From positions 682,001-746,000 of the forward strand of contig NZ_CP043178.1 of the NCBI RefSeq assembly GCF_014217545.1: 64,000 nt of DNA, given 5' to 3'. Origin of the DNA: Pseudarthrobacter sp. NBSH8. Lineage in GTDB: Bacteria > Actinomycetota > Actinomycetes > Actinomycetales > Micrococcaceae. Within the stretch, counting starts at the first letter, position 1, and every line of letters starts with the position of its first letter. The position numbers were made by a program, and so were the translations under genes. Under the pieces are notes generated by a model. That model was not told the DNA's origin, ran no database searches, and was given only the letters and a program-made list of their open reading frames with translations. Below, one piece after another: positions 48,992 to 59,838 of the stretch.

Positions 48992-50410
48992 TCAGTCGTC
49001 GACGTCCGGGTACTCTTCGATGGATTCGTCGGCACCATAGCGGGATTCCTCGGTTTCCACTTCGAGGATCTTCAGCATCGCCGTGTCCGGGTTGAGCATG
49101 ATGGCGGCCTCGTCCCTGCGGTGGCGCAGGACGGACTCAATATAGGACTGCACAGCCTCGGCGAGCGGAATGTGGCGGGCCTGCTCCTCTGACATATACC
49201 AACGGTGCTCAAGCACCTCGTGGACTGCCTCCGCCGGCTCAAGCTTGCGGGACAGGTCGCGGGGGATCGAGCGCACAATGGGCTCGAAGACCTGGCTGAC
49301 CCAGAGGTGCGCGCTGTATTCCTCGTCCATCCCCGGGTTGTTGTCCGCCCGGAAGGAATCCATGTCATTGAGCAGGCGCCGGGCCTGGTTTTCCTGGGCG
49401 TCGAGCCCGGTCAGCCGCAGCAACCGGCGCTGGTGATGTCCCGCGTCCACCACCTTGGGCTGGAGCTGGATGGTGGAACCGTTCTGGGTGGTCTTGATGG
49501 CGTATTCCTCGACGTCGAAGCCCAACTCGTTGAGCCTGCGGATACGGGCGCCCACACGCCACCGTTCGCCGAGTTCAAAGGATTCCTTCTCCGTCAGTTC
49601 CGTCCAGAGACGCCGGTAGCTCTCCATGATGAGTTCGCTGGTGGCCACCGGGTCCACCTTCTCCTCGATCAGGCCGCCATCCAGGAGATCCATCAGCTCA
49701 CCGGCGATGTTGACCCGGGCAATCTCGAGATCGTACTCCCGCTGGCCGGTGGAGAGATCGGGATACAGCTCGCCGGTTTCGGCGTCAACCAAGTAGGCGG
49801 CGAAGGCGCCCGCATCGCGACGGAAGAGCGTGTTGGACAGCGAGACGTCCCCCCAATAGAAGCCGATGAGGTGCAGCCGGACCATGAGCAAAGCCTGGGC
49901 ATCGATGAGCCGTGTCAGTGTGTCTTTGCGCAGCATCTGCGAGAACAGCGCCCGGTACGGCATGGAGAACTTCAGGTGGCGGGTAACCAGCACGGGGTTC
50001 AGTGGCCGCCCATCCAGGGTGGTCCGGCCCGTGATGACTGCCACCGGTACAACACACGGGACATCCAGGCGCGCCAGCTTCCGGAGCATATGGTACTCGT
50101 GGCGGGCCACATGCTCCGATGTTTCCTTGATGGCGATGACGGAGCCGCCCAGGTGGGCGAAACGCACGATGTGCCGCGAAATGCCGCGTGGCAGCGCTGC
50201 CAGGTTCTCAGCCGGCCAGTCCTCCAGGGCGATATGCCACGGCAGGTCCAGAAGCTCCGGGTCAGCCGCGGCGGCCGTGATGTTCAGGTTACTGGCGACG
50301 CTGGAACTCTTGGCGTCGTTGGCGCTGGCAGCTTCAAACCGAGGGAGTTTGCCGATCTGGCCGTAGTCGGTGGGTTCGTCGTGCCATTGGGCGCTGCTTT
50401 CCTCGGTCAT
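48992..50410 (-). CDS. DUF4032 domain protein, kinase-like
   Basis: 472 residues. Residues about 60-260 resemble the lipopolysaccharide/aminoglycoside kinase fold used in DUF4032 proteins: FAHLGGSVIAIKETSEHVARHEYHML near 84 contains the likely Lys and Glu, and MVRLHLIGFYWGDVSLSNTLFRRDAGAFAAYLVDAETGELY near 194 carries a WGDxSxxN catalytic-loop equivalent with a following D. The C-terminal half is the actinobacteria-specific DUF4032 part. Substrate unknown. Downstream of the UgpC-type ATPase gene but separated by a terminator. Confidence 0.85.
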   Translation of the reverse strand: MTEESSAQWHDEPTDYGQIGKLPRFEAASANDAKSSSVASNLNITAAAADPELLDLPWHIALEDWPAENLAALPRGISRHIVRFAHLGGSVIAIKETSEHVARHEYHMLRKLARLDVPCVVPVAVITGRTTLDGRPLNPVLVTRHLKFSMPYRALFSQMLRKDTLTRLIDAQALLMVRLHLIGFYWGDVSLSNTLFRRDAGAFAAYLVDAETGELYPDLSTGQREYDLEIARVNIAGELMDLLDGGLIEEKVDPVATSELIMESYRRLWTELTEKESFELGERWRVGARIRRLNELGFDVEEYAIKTTQNGSTIQLQPKVVDAGHHQRRLLRLTGLDAQENQARRLLNDMDSFRADNNPGMDEEYSAHLWVSQVFEPIVRSIPRDLSRKLEPAEAVHEVLEHRWYMSEEQARHIPLAEAVQSYIESVLRHRRDEAAIMLNPDTAMLKILEVETEESRYGADESIEEYPDVDD

Positions 50411-50476
50411 GTGCCAATTCTTCCGTACGTAGGGGCGGGGTGCCTAAACAAAGCCAGGAAAGCCACGCTTAAACCA

Positions 50477-50513
50477 CGACGGCGGCCCGTCCGGTAAGGA
50501 GGGGCCGCCGTCG
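50477..50513 (-). terminator. Terminator after the sugar ABC ATPase gene
   Basis: 12-bp perfect stem CGACGGCGGCCC with GGGCCGCCGTCG and a 13-base loop; on the minus strand it is followed by TGGTTTAAG. Confidence 0.75.
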
Positions 50514-50585
50514 GTTGGTGCAGAGCAGTGCCGATCAGGTGGTGACAGCTGGTGCAACCACCGGATTCAAGCTCCGCAACCGGGA

Positions 50586-51668
50586 CTAGCCGCCGAGGCG
50601 CAGGCCGGTCTTGGTGTCGAACAGGTGTACATGTCCGGACTGCGGGCGAACGTAGATTGAGTCACCCTTCATCGGGGGTCGGCGGCCGTCGACTCGGGCC
50701 ACGATGTCGTGGTCCTTGCCGTCCAGCGTGGTGTGGCCGTAGACGTAGGCGTCGGCACCGAGTTCCTCGACGACATCAACCTCAACCTGGAGACCTTCGC
50801 CGGCAGCTACCTGCTCGAGGTCCTCGGGGCGGGAACCCAGGGTGACGGTGGCACCATGCGCCTCTTCGAGGACGTTGCGCGGCACGGGGTAAACCGTTCC
50901 GCCGAACTGAACCCCGCCATCGACTACGGGCAGTTCGAGCAAGTTCATGGCGGGGGAGCCGATGAAGCCGGCAACGAAGACGTTCTTGGGCTTGTCGTAG
51001 AGGTTGCGCGGGGTGTCAACCTGCATCAGCAGGCCGTCCTTCAGCACAGCCACGCGGTCACCCATGGTCATTGCCTCGACCTGGTCGTGGGTGACGTAGA
51101 CGGTGGTGACGCCGAGGCGGCGGGTCAGGGATGCGATCTGCGTTCGCGTCTGGACGCGGAGCTTGGCGTCAAGGTTGGAAAGCGGCTCATCCATGAGGAA
51201 CACCTGCGGGTTACGCACAATGGCGCGGCCCATGGCAACACGCTGGCGCTGGCCACCGGAGAGTGCCTTCGGCTTGCGGTCCAGGTATGGCTCGAGATCA
51301 AGAAGCTTGGCGGCTTCACGGACGCGTTCGGCGCGCTCTTCCTTGGAAACGCCCGCGATTTTCAGCGCGAAGCCCATGTTGTCCGCAACTGTCATGTGCG
51401 GGTACAGCGCATAGTTCTGGAAAACCATCGCGATGTCGCGGTCCTTCGGCGGAACATCGGTGACATCGCGGTCGCCGATAAGAATTCGACCTGAGTTGAC
51501 GTCCTCTAGGCCCGCAAGCATGCGCAGGGAGGTGGACTTGCCGCAACCGGAGGGTCCAACGAGGACCAGGAATTCGCCATCGGCGATGTCAATGTTGAGC
51601 TTGTCAACAGCGGGCTTCTCTGTGCCCGGGTACAGACGCGTAGCGTTATCAAAAGTAACTGTAGCCAC
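50586..51668 (-). CDS. ugpC: Sugar ABC transporter ATP-binding protein, UgpC/MsiK type
   Basis: 360 residues from GTG 51668 (MATVTFDNATRLYPG), with GAAGGG ten bases upstream. Walker A VGPSGCGKST near 38, Q-loop VFQNYALYPHM near 82, signature LSGGQRQRVAMGRAIVR near 134, Walker B VFLMDEPLSNLD near 155, switch His in YVTHDQVEAMTMGDR. C-terminal TOBE domain. Found alone without permeases, as expected for the shared ATPase (MsiK in Streptomyces) that powers several oligosaccharide importers; it fits the maltose and trehalose theme here. The exact transported substrates cannot be told. Confidence 0.9.
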   Translation of the reverse strand: MATVTFDNATRLYPGTEKPAVDKLNIDIADGEFLVLVGPSGCGKSTSLRMLAGLEDVNSGRILIGDRDVTDVPPKDRDIAMVFQNYALYPHMTVADNMGFALKIAGVSKEERAERVREAAKLLDLEPYLDRKPKALSGGQRQRVAMGRAIVRNPQVFLMDEPLSNLDAKLRVQTRTQIASLTRRLGVTTVYVTHDQVEAMTMGDRVAVLKDGLLMQVDTPRNLYDKPKNVFVAGFIGSPAMNLLELPVVDGGVQFGGTVYPVPRNVLEEAHGATVTLGSRPEDLEQVAAGEGLQVEVDVVEELGADAYVYGHTTLDGKDHDIVARVDGRRPPMKGDSIYVRPQSGHVHLFDTKTGLRLGG

Positions 51669-51902
51669 AGTTATCAATCCCTTCACCGGCAGGTACGTGC
51701 CGGACGATCCGTAGTGAATGGTTCATGTAATTCAGTTATCCACGGCATTGCAGCCGTGTACTCCCCGGCCGAAGCCGAGGAGTATCACGTGACGCCGCAC
51801 GGTTCCTGTGCGCCACATCACAACCAAGAGTATGTCAGGTCAATGGCATATTGGTGCAAATGTTACGGAGGTCACACGTGAGGTTGGACATGTCGCCGAG
51901 GT

Positions 51903-52722
51903 TCAGTCAGTGCCCGGCTCTTCGTCGGCCACCACCAGGCTCCGTTCCTGCAGGAGTACTTCGAGCAGTTCCGCGACGTGGGCCGGCGCTTCCACCCGGA
52001 ACTCGGCCTGGGTGAAGTCCAGGCCCACCTTGACGCCCACATCGCCGGATTCCAGCCGGGCCAGCGCGTCCTCGTCCGTGACGTCGTCGCCGGCGAAGAA
52101 GACAGCTGTGGCCCCCGTGATCTGGCGCAGGAACGTCAGGCCCTCGCCCTTGGAGGCGTTGACTACCGACGTTTCCAGGACGCGTTTGCCGTTCTTCAGG
52201 AAAACGCCCTTGCGGTCCTGGAGAACTGAACGGGCCGCAGCCACCGCGTCCTCGGCGACATCGTCAGTCGCCAGCCGGGTGTGCAGGACCACTCCTGCGG
52301 GTTTGTCTTCGAGCAGCGTGCCCGGTGCCTGCTCAACGATCTCTTCGAGGACGCCGCGGACTTCGGCCAGCAGCAGGCGCTGGGCTTCGTCCAGCGTCAG
52401 CTCCGCGGAACCGGGGCCCAGCCATGCCTCGGCGCCATGGCTGCCGATCAGCAGCGTGTCCACCGGGGGTGAGGCGACAGCGCGCAGGCTGGCGAGGGCC
52501 CTGCCGGAGAGGAGTGCCGTCGTCGTGCGTGGAAGGGCGGCTAGCCCGGCGAAAGCTGCGGCCGAGCGTGGAAGCGGGCGGGCGTCGTCCGCGCGGTCAA
52601 CCAGCGGGGAAATGGTGCCATCGAAGTCCAAAGCCACCAGCAGGTGTTCTGTCCGGGCGATCCGCCGGGCGGCCTGCCGCAGTTCGGGGGACAAAGCGAG
52701 CGGGCCTTTGGCGGGACGGGCC

Positions 52723-52733
<11 letters not shown>
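51903..52733 (-). CDS. otsB: Trehalose-6-phosphate phosphatase
   Basis: 276 residues from ATG 52733. HAD phosphatase: LLVALDFDGTISPLVDRADDARPLP with the nucleophile DFDGT near 38-42, LLSGRALASL near 77, and the metal-binding FFAGDDVTDEDALARL near 215 with TLLIGSHGAEAWL near 94. Converts trehalose-6-phosphate to trehalose. Overlaps the otsA stop by 11 bases and is translated from the same transcript. Confidence 0.94.
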
Positions 52734-54225
<1,492 letters not shown>

Positions 54226-54405
54226 TGCGGCCCCCTGGGGTTTGCTTGTGCCTTTAAACCACCTTAATGGGATGGAATCTTCGCGGCTATTCGTCCGTTG
54301 GTTGTTCGGGCTGAATACTTGAAAGCGCAAGCTCTCAGGTTTGTCCCCTAAAATGGTGGAGTCGCCACAGAGTGGTCCCCCTATGTCGATCGACCCAAGG
54401 AACAC

Positions 54406-55296
54406 ATGAGCCCCGCAAACGAAATACGCAAGTCCAAGGCTGAACGAACCTCGGAGGCGCGCGAGAAGGCACGCCTGATCCGTGAGGCGCAGCTGAAGAA
54501 GGATAAGCGCAACAAACTGCTGATCGGCTGGGGCATTGTGGTGGCCGTGGTGGCCATCCTTGTGGTGGTGGGTCTGGTGGTGACCACAACGATGCGGCAG
54601 AACGCCCCCATCGCTGACCAGGGGCCGACGCCGGCGAATGGAAACGCCAACGGTGGCATCACCTTGCTGGCAAATACCGACGTCGCGAAGCTGGAACCGG
54701 CCACCGTTGACGCTGCCGCCGTGGGTGCGCCCCCGGAAACCGCGCCGGAGTCGGTTGTGGCGCCGGGCGCCGAAGCTGAGGCAGGCAAACCGGTCAAGGT
54801 GGTCCTGTACGTTGACTTCATCTGCCCGGTTTGCAAGAACTTCGAGACACAGTACAACGAGCAGCTGACGTCGCTGCGCAACGAGGGCAAGATCTCGGTG
54901 GAATACCGGGCACTCGGGTTCCTGGACAACCGGTCCTCCACAAACTACTCCTCCCGTGCAGCCAATGCGGCCGCGTGCGTAGTGAATGAGTCCCCGGAGA
55001 AGTATGCCGAGTTTGTGGACACCCTGTTCGCCAACCAGCCTGCCGAAGGCAGCGCCGGACTTTCTGACGACAAGCTCAAGACCATGGCGACAGACATCGG
55101 CGCCAAGAACATCGACACCTGCGTCGACGGGAAGACCTACCGTCCGTACGTGAAGTTCACAACAAAGCAGGCCGCCGCGATCGGCGTCACCGGCACGCCC
55201 ACCGTGTTCGTGGACGGCCAGCAGTGGGGCAAGGGTGCCAGCGCGCAGACCCCGTTCCCGGATTTTCTGCAGGCAGCGATCACCGCGAAGGGCTAG
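54406..55296 (+). CDS. Membrane-anchored DsbA/DsbG-like thioredoxin-fold protein
   Basis: 296 residues. Charged cytoplasmic N-terminus (NEIRKSKAERTSEAREKARLIREAQLKKDKRNK), one membrane helix near residues 38-60, a Pro/Ala linker, and an extracytoplasmic DsbA-type domain from about 125: VVLYVDFICPVCKNFETQYNEQLT with CPVC redox motif near 139-142, and cis-Pro loop ITGTPTVFVDG-like segment VTGTPTVFVDGQQW near 263. Likely thiol oxidase or isomerase for secreted proteins. Followed by a strong terminator. Confidence 0.92.
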   Translation: MSPANEIRKSKAERTSEAREKARLIREAQLKKDKRNKLLIGWGIVVAVVAILVVVGLVVTTTMRQNAPIADQGPTPANGNANGGITLLANTDVAKLEPATVDAAAVGAPPETAPESVVAPGAEAEAGKPVKVVLYVDFICPVCKNFETQYNEQLTSLRNEGKISVEYRALGFLDNRSSTNYSSRAANAAACVVNESPEKYAEFVDTLFANQPAEGSAGLSDDKLKTMATDIGAKNIDTCVDGKTYRPYVKFTTKQAAAIGVTGTPTVFVDGQQWGKGASAQTPFPDFLQAAITAKG

Positions 55297-55310
55297 ATCC
55301 TTCCACTCAG

Positions 55311-55354
55311 GGACCTGCTTCCGGATCGATTCCGGGGGCAGGTCCTTTCTTTTT
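55311..55354 (+). terminator. Terminator after DsbA-like gene
   Basis: GGACCTGC paired with GCAGGTCC, with an inner CCGGA/TCCGG stem, and a TTTCTTTTT tail. Confidence 0.9.
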
Positions 55355-55447
55355 GCTTCGTTTCTCCCTGGCCGGCGTTTTTACGAGCGGGCGGACTTGG
55401 GCTAACCTTATCTAGCGCCGTTGCGGCGCACGCCCTGTACGGGGCGC

Positions 55448-55521
55448 GCCTCCTTAGCTCAGTTGGCCAGAGCACCGCTCTTGTAAAGCGGGGGTCGTCG
55501 GTTCGAATCCGACAGGAGGCT
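55448..55521 (+). tRNA. tRNA-Thr (anticodon TGT)
   Basis: 74 bases: acceptor GCCTCCT with AGGAGGC, D-arm GCTC-GAGC, anticodon stem CCGCT-AGCGG enclosing CTTGTAA, T-arm GTCGGTTCGAATCCGAC. Anticodon TGT reads ACA. No CCA encoded. No integrase or duplicated 3' end lies nearby, so it is not an occupied attachment site. Confidence 0.96.
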
Positions 55522-55546
55522 CCGATTGTGGCTTTGACCTGCGGGG

Positions 55547-57070
55547 TCAGTCTTGAGCCCGTGCTGCCAACGGCTCGCGACCGCCGCGGATCTCCATCGC
55601 CGCATGAATCTGCAGTGCAAACCAGAGCTGGGCCAAAGTTGACGTTTCGGTCACGTCCAACCCTGTCAGCTCACTGATCTTACGTAGCCGGTAAATGATG
55701 GTTTGCCGGTGCGCGAACAGGGCGGTTGCCGTCTTCTGCCAGGACCGTTGCATGTCCAAGTACGTTCTTAGCGTGACGATAAGGTCCGGCTGGCGGCCGC
55801 GCTCATACTCGAAAACCGGACCAAGCAACCGTTCGACGAGTGCCTTGCCTTCTTCATAGCTGGTCAACCCCAGCCACGAAGGGCCTTCGGCGTAGCGTAC
55901 TAAGTGCTCGGTGGCGCCGCCCGCGGTTCCCAGCGCCCACAGTGACTCCTGAAGCGCGCTTTGAATGCCTGCAGGGGTGGTCGGGGTGCTGACTCCGATC
56001 CTGACGCCTCCCGGAAGAGCATGGAATAGCAGCTCGTCCGAACACTGCGTGGACACGAGAACATGGAGCCTGTTGTGAGTCTGCAGGCATGCTGTAGGCA
56101 GGCCGTGACGCCAAAGATTCGCGTGGACGTTGGCAAGATCCTGTCCTGCAGCACTGGACAGCGAGATGACCAGGAACTCCTGCGCCGGAATTTCGAATTC
56201 GGACAGGCGGCTTTCCAGATCCTTGATCCCGTAGCGGCCGTCAAACGCCTGCAGAAGGAAGTCGGCACCGAGACGGAGCCTGTTCTCCAGCCCCAGAACA
56301 GTACGGGACAGTTCCAAGCCCAAAACTGTCGCCGCATGGAGCAGAACGACGGCGTCGGGGTGCGGATCGGAAGCGGGCACAACCACCAGCAGCGCGTTGG
56401 CGTGCGTGGGGATGTCCATCATGAGGATGTGTTGGTCGCCGAACCGATGCCACTGGAAATTCTTTGTGGCCGCCGCCGGCCCCACGCGATGCTTCAGCTC
56501 CGCTGCCAGCGCTGCCGGGAGCGGCTCACTGTCCGGGTGCCACGGGTGCAGACATCGCCGATCCACCACGAACAGCTGGGAATTCAGTTCAGCAGCTACT
56601 CCGTCGATCAGCGTCTGCCACTGGTTTCCCGCTCCGGCAAGTCGGAGAAGATCATAAATTCTAGCCGTCTGCCGAAGCCTACGCGATTCCTCCAGGAGGG
56701 AAGACTCCGCGACAGATCGAGCGATGGCGATGAACGGCAGGGGATAGGGCACATTGACCACAGGCAATGGGAGGGCATTGCAGGCATTGATGAATTCAGG
56801 CAGGAGTTGTGGTGCGTGCATCTTCTCGCCCACAGCCAATGCGCTGGCGCCGGCCCTGACCAGCGACTCAGCAAGTTCGACCTGACCAGCGGCATCGGGC
56901 GGAATCGATAACCCGTTGGTCATCATGATCTCGCCGCCCGTGACCCACTCCCACAGCCGGGGAAGATCCGATGTGTGCGCCCACGTGATTCGGTTTCCCA
57001 ATCCCCCTGAGCCTGCGAGCAGGCTCAGGCCCAACTGCGGCTCAGCGATGAGCTCTTCGACAGTAATCAC
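55547..57070 (-). CDS. PucR-family transcriptional regulator
   Basis: 507 residues from GTG 57070, with AGAAGGG upstream. N-terminal PucR purine-catabolism domain (ITVEELIAEPQLGLSLLAGSGGLGNRITWAHTSDLPRLWEWVTGGEIMMTNG), a GAF/GGDEF-like middle, and the C-terminal HTH_30 helix-turn-helix TLRTYLDMQRSWQKTATALFAHRQTIIYRLRKISELTGLDV. PucR proteins usually activate nitrogen-compound catabolism. Divergent from the MFS transporter and ureohydrolase it probably controls; the shared promoter gap is 57071-57242. Confidence 0.9.
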   Translation of the reverse strand: MITVEELIAEPQLGLSLLAGSGGLGNRITWAHTSDLPRLWEWVTGGEIMMTNGLSIPPDAAGQVELAESLVRAGASALAVGEKMHAPQLLPEFINACNALPLPVVNVPYPLPFIAIARSVAESSLLEESRRLRQTARIYDLLRLAGAGNQWQTLIDGVAAELNSQLFVVDRRCLHPWHPDSEPLPAALAAELKHRVGPAAATKNFQWHRFGDQHILMMDIPTHANALLVVVPASDPHPDAVVLLHAATVLGLELSRTVLGLENRLRLGADFLLQAFDGRYGIKDLESRLSEFEIPAQEFLVISLSSAAGQDLANVHANLWRHGLPTACLQTHNRLHVLVSTQCSDELLFHALPGGVRIGVSTPTTPAGIQSALQESLWALGTAGGATEHLVRYAEGPSWLGLTSYEEGKALVERLLGPVFEYERGRQPDLIVTLRTYLDMQRSWQKTATALFAHRQTIIYRLRKISELTGLDVTETSTLAQLWFALQIHAAMEIRGGREPLAARAQD

Positions 57071-57242
57071 GACCGGGTGCCCTTCTTTCTGTAGGGATGA
57101 CGGCCTAGTGATCTTATACAAATATCTAAGCGCCTTCGTCATTTGTGGTCGATTGACGAATATGCGGCGTGATGGCCGTCACTCATGATTAAGTCACTTA
57201 CTTCCCGGCTCAACGAAGAGCCTTCAACAGAGAGGGTTTGCA

Positions 57243-58619
57243 ATGAGCGCAACGAGCAATCTCATTGATGACGCCCCGCTTACCAATTTCCACAAGAAGC
57301 TGACTTTCTTCGCCTCAGGCGGTCCCTTCATTGACGGCTATGCGCTGTCAATCATCGGCATCGCCTTGATCACTATGACCCCCGGCCTGCACCTGAGCAC
57401 CGTGGAAATCGGCATGATCGGTGCAGCGAGCCTGGTCGGCATTTTCTTCGGCGGGGCCATCTTCGGCTGGCTGACGGACAAGATCGGCCGGCACAAGATG
57501 TACATCGCCGACCTCATCGCCCTGGCAGTGTTCTCCGGCCTGAACGCCTTCGCCACCGAAATCTGGCAGGTTGTCCTCTGCCGGTTCCTCCTGGGCGCTG
57601 CCATCGGCGCTGACTATCCGATTGCCACCTCGCTCCTTGCAGAGTTCCTCCCGAAGAAGCACCGTGGTCGTCTCCTGGGTGCAACCTTCGTGGTCTGGGC
57701 GATCGGCGCAGCAACTGCCTACGCCGTCGGATACCTGCTCCGCGACACGGGTCCCGACGTCTGGCGCATCATGGTTGGCAGCCCGGCGATCTTCGCCGTC
57801 GTCACCCTGCTTTGCCGGCTCGGAACTCCTGAGTCCCCGCGCTGGCTGCTCTCCCGCGGCCGCCGTGATGAGGCGGAAGCCATCATCAAGAAGGTTTACG
57901 GCCAGCAGTACAGCCTCGCCGACATTGCCTCAGACAGCCAAGGTCCTGCCAAGCAGGGAAAGTTCCTGGACATCTTCAGGGGACAGGCATGGAAGCGCAC
58001 CCTCTTTGTCTCCATCTTCTGGACAGCCCAGGTGGTCCCGCTCTTCGCGGTCTATACGTTCGCCCCGGACCTGCTCGCCTCCATGGGCATGACGGGTGAC
58101 GCCAATCTATATGGTGGTTCCTTCCTGATCTCCATGCTGTTTGTGGTGGGCGGCATTCCGGGTTTGTGGCTCGTAGAAAAGATCGGTCGCCGGAAGCTGC
58201 TCCTGTGGAGCTTTGGCATCATCGTCGTTGCACTGGCTATTCCCGCATTCATCCCGAATGTCCAGGCCGCGCCGCTGTTTATCGCCCTTGCAATATTCGC
58301 CCTCGCCTCCGGCGCATCCAGCTTCCTTGAGGTTGTCTACCCCAACGAGCTCTTCCCCACGGAGGTCCGTGCCACGGCAGTCGGCTTCGGAACGGCCATC
58401 AGTCGTGTGGGCTCGGCAGCCAGCACGTACCTGATGCCGGTCGCAATCATCAGCTTCGGAGCTGCCGGCTCGCTGCTCATCGGTGCTGCCATCTCCCTGG
58501 TGGGCTTGGTGGCGACGTTCCTGCTTGCGCCCGAAACTGCCAACAAATCCCTCGCCGAACTCACCACGGAAAATAAGCCGGTAGCTACCGAAACCAACAA
58601 AGAAGGATCACTCGTATGA
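57243..58619 (+). CDS. MFS transporter, sugar/organic-compound:H+ symporter type
   Basis: 458 residues, 12 predicted membrane helices. MFS signatures: GWLTDKIGRHKMY between helices 2 and 3 near residue 78, RFLLGAAIGADYPIATSLLAEFLPKKHRGR near 115, PESPRWLLSRGRRDEAE near 197, VEKIGRRKLLLW in the second half and PNELFPTEVRATAVG near 367. Resembles the sugar/aromatic-acid porters. With the downstream ureohydrolase it likely imports that enzyme's substrate, such as agmatine or a guanidino acid. The stop overlaps the next start (ATGA). Confidence 0.9.
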   Translation: MSATSNLIDDAPLTNFHKKLTFFASGGPFIDGYALSIIGIALITMTPGLHLSTVEIGMIGAASLVGIFFGGAIFGWLTDKIGRHKMYIADLIALAVFSGLNAFATEIWQVVLCRFLLGAAIGADYPIATSLLAEFLPKKHRGRLLGATFVVWAIGAATAYAVGYLLRDTGPDVWRIMVGSPAIFAVVTLLCRLGTPESPRWLLSRGRRDEAEAIIKKVYGQQYSLADIASDSQGPAKQGKFLDIFRGQAWKRTLFVSIFWTAQVVPLFAVYTFAPDLLASMGMTGDANLYGGSFLISMLFVVGGIPGLWLVEKIGRRKLLLWSFGIIVVALAIPAFIPNVQAAPLFIALAIFALASGASSFLEVVYPNELFPTEVRATAVGFGTAISRVGSAASTYLMPVAIISFGAAGSLLIGAAISLVGLVATFLLAPETANKSLAELTTENKPVATETNKEGSLV

Positions 58620-59614
58620 CCACGCACAAGCCCATCGGTCCCGTCGATGCAACGAAGGTACCCCGCTACGCCGGGCTCGGAACCTTCGCCCGGCTCCCGC
58701 AAATCGACCGGGTACCGGACTACGACATTGCCATCGTAGGCGTACCGTTCGACGGCGGCACCTCCTTCCGCCCCGGCGCCCGCTTCGGGCCCGCTGCAGT
58801 CCGTGAAGCGTCCAGGCTGCTGCGCCCCGGCTACCACCCCGAACTCGACGTCGAGCCCGTGTACGAAGCCCAGGTGGTAGACGCCGGCGACATCGCCTGC
58901 ACGCCCTACGACATCACCCGCGCAGTCCTCGAAATCGAAGAGCAGGCACGGCCCCTGATCAGCGAGGACAAGCGACTCATCGCCATCGGCGGGGACCACA
59001 CCATCGCCCTTCCCATGCTGCGCGCACTGAACCAAGTGCACGGTCCCGTGGCCCTGCTGCACTTCGACGCTCACCTGGATACCTGGGACACCTACTTCGA
59101 CCAGCCGATCACACACGGAACGATCTTCCGCCGGGCCTTCGAAGAGGGACTGCTAGTTGAGGACAAGTCCATGCACGTGGGTATCCGCGGGCCTGTCTAT
59201 GACCGTGACGACTTCCTGCGGGACCACGAGTTCGGCTTCCAGATCATCCGCTGCTCGGATTTGGACGTAATTGGTGTCCCCGCCGCCATCCAGCGGATTA
59301 AGGAGCGTCTGGGTGATACGCCGGTCTACGTTTCCATCGACATTGATGTGCTGGACCCGTCCTACGCTCCTGGCACCGGAACACCGGAGATGGGCGGTCT
59401 GCACTCCCGTGAGCTGCTTGCCCTCTTGAGAGGCCTGAACGGTATCAACATCGTGGGGGCCGATGTCGTCGAGGTAGCCCCTGCGTACGACCACGCAGAC
59501 ATCACTACTCTCGCGGCCGCAACCCTGGTCTTTGATCTGCTCGGACTGATGGTGAACCGTTCCAAGGGAGTGACCATCAGAGGCGCCGAAGCGCTGGAAG
59601 CCGCGGCCGTTTAG
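58616..59614 (+). CDS. Agmatinase-family ureohydrolase (agmatinase or guanidino-acid hydrolase)
   Basis: 332 residues. Removes urea from a guanidino compound using two Mn ions. All metal ligands are present: His in IAIGGDHTIALP near 126, the DAHLDTWD cluster near 147-154, His in ITHGTIFRRA near 162 and SIDIDVLDPSYAPGTGTPEMGG near 243. The family includes agmatinase, guanidinobutyrase and guanidinopropionase; Arthrobacter is known to have a guanidinobutyrase, but the loop differences that decide specificity cannot be judged here. Translationally coupled to the transporter. Confidence 0.92.
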   Translation: MTTHKPIGPVDATKVPRYAGLGTFARLPQIDRVPDYDIAIVGVPFDGGTSFRPGARFGPAAVREASRLLRPGYHPELDVEPVYEAQVVDAGDIACTPYDITRAVLEIEEQARPLISEDKRLIAIGGDHTIALPMLRALNQVHGPVALLHFDAHLDTWDTYFDQPITHGTIFRRAFEEGLLVEDKSMHVGIRGPVYDRDDFLRDHEFGFQIIRCSDLDVIGVPAAIQRIKERLGDTPVYVSIDIDVLDPSYAPGTGTPEMGGLHSRELLALLRGLNGINIVGADVVEVAPAYDHADITTLAAATLVFDLLGLMVNRSKGVTIRGAEALEAAAV

Positions 59615-59838
59615 GCACCCCAACTTGCTGGCCCGCGGACTCCCGTGGGCCAGGAAGGGCACTGGAACGGGCCTCGAATACAAGCCCGTGAGCGGTTGGG
59701 TTGCCACTGCCCGACCTGGACTGGGCTGCCTCGTCGAATCTTCGGTCACAAGATGGGCCGGCCTGCAGGATCCAAGAGCGGCGAGTTCCTTTCAAAAATA
59801 TTCGAAAATCCCGTCTGGTTTCGGCGTCCAACCCTTAG
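59615..59838 (+). other. Gene-free stretch with terminator hairpins
   Basis: Contains an 11-bp hairpin at 59628-59653 (CTGGCCCGCGG with CCGTGGGCCAG, one G-U pair) that should end the transporter-ureohydrolase transcript, and a second small hairpin ACGGGC/GCCCGT near 59669-59691. Short overlapping frames here show no family-like sequence. AT-richer DNA at 59790-59812 may hold the promoter of the next gene. Confidence 0.55.

Noticed and set aside
49205..50497. 430-codon plus-strand frame opposite the DUF4032 gene
   Set aside because: Antisense shadow; the DUF4032 protein has a recognisable kinase-like core.
55448..55521. tRNA-Thr as attachment site of an integrated element
   Set aside because: No integrase, no duplicated tRNA 3' end and no foreign-looking genes follow.
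57071..57242. Guanidine riboswitch before the MFS-ureohydrolase genes
   Set aside because: I looked for the guanidine-I core and paired ACGR loops and found neither; control is better explained by the PucR protein.
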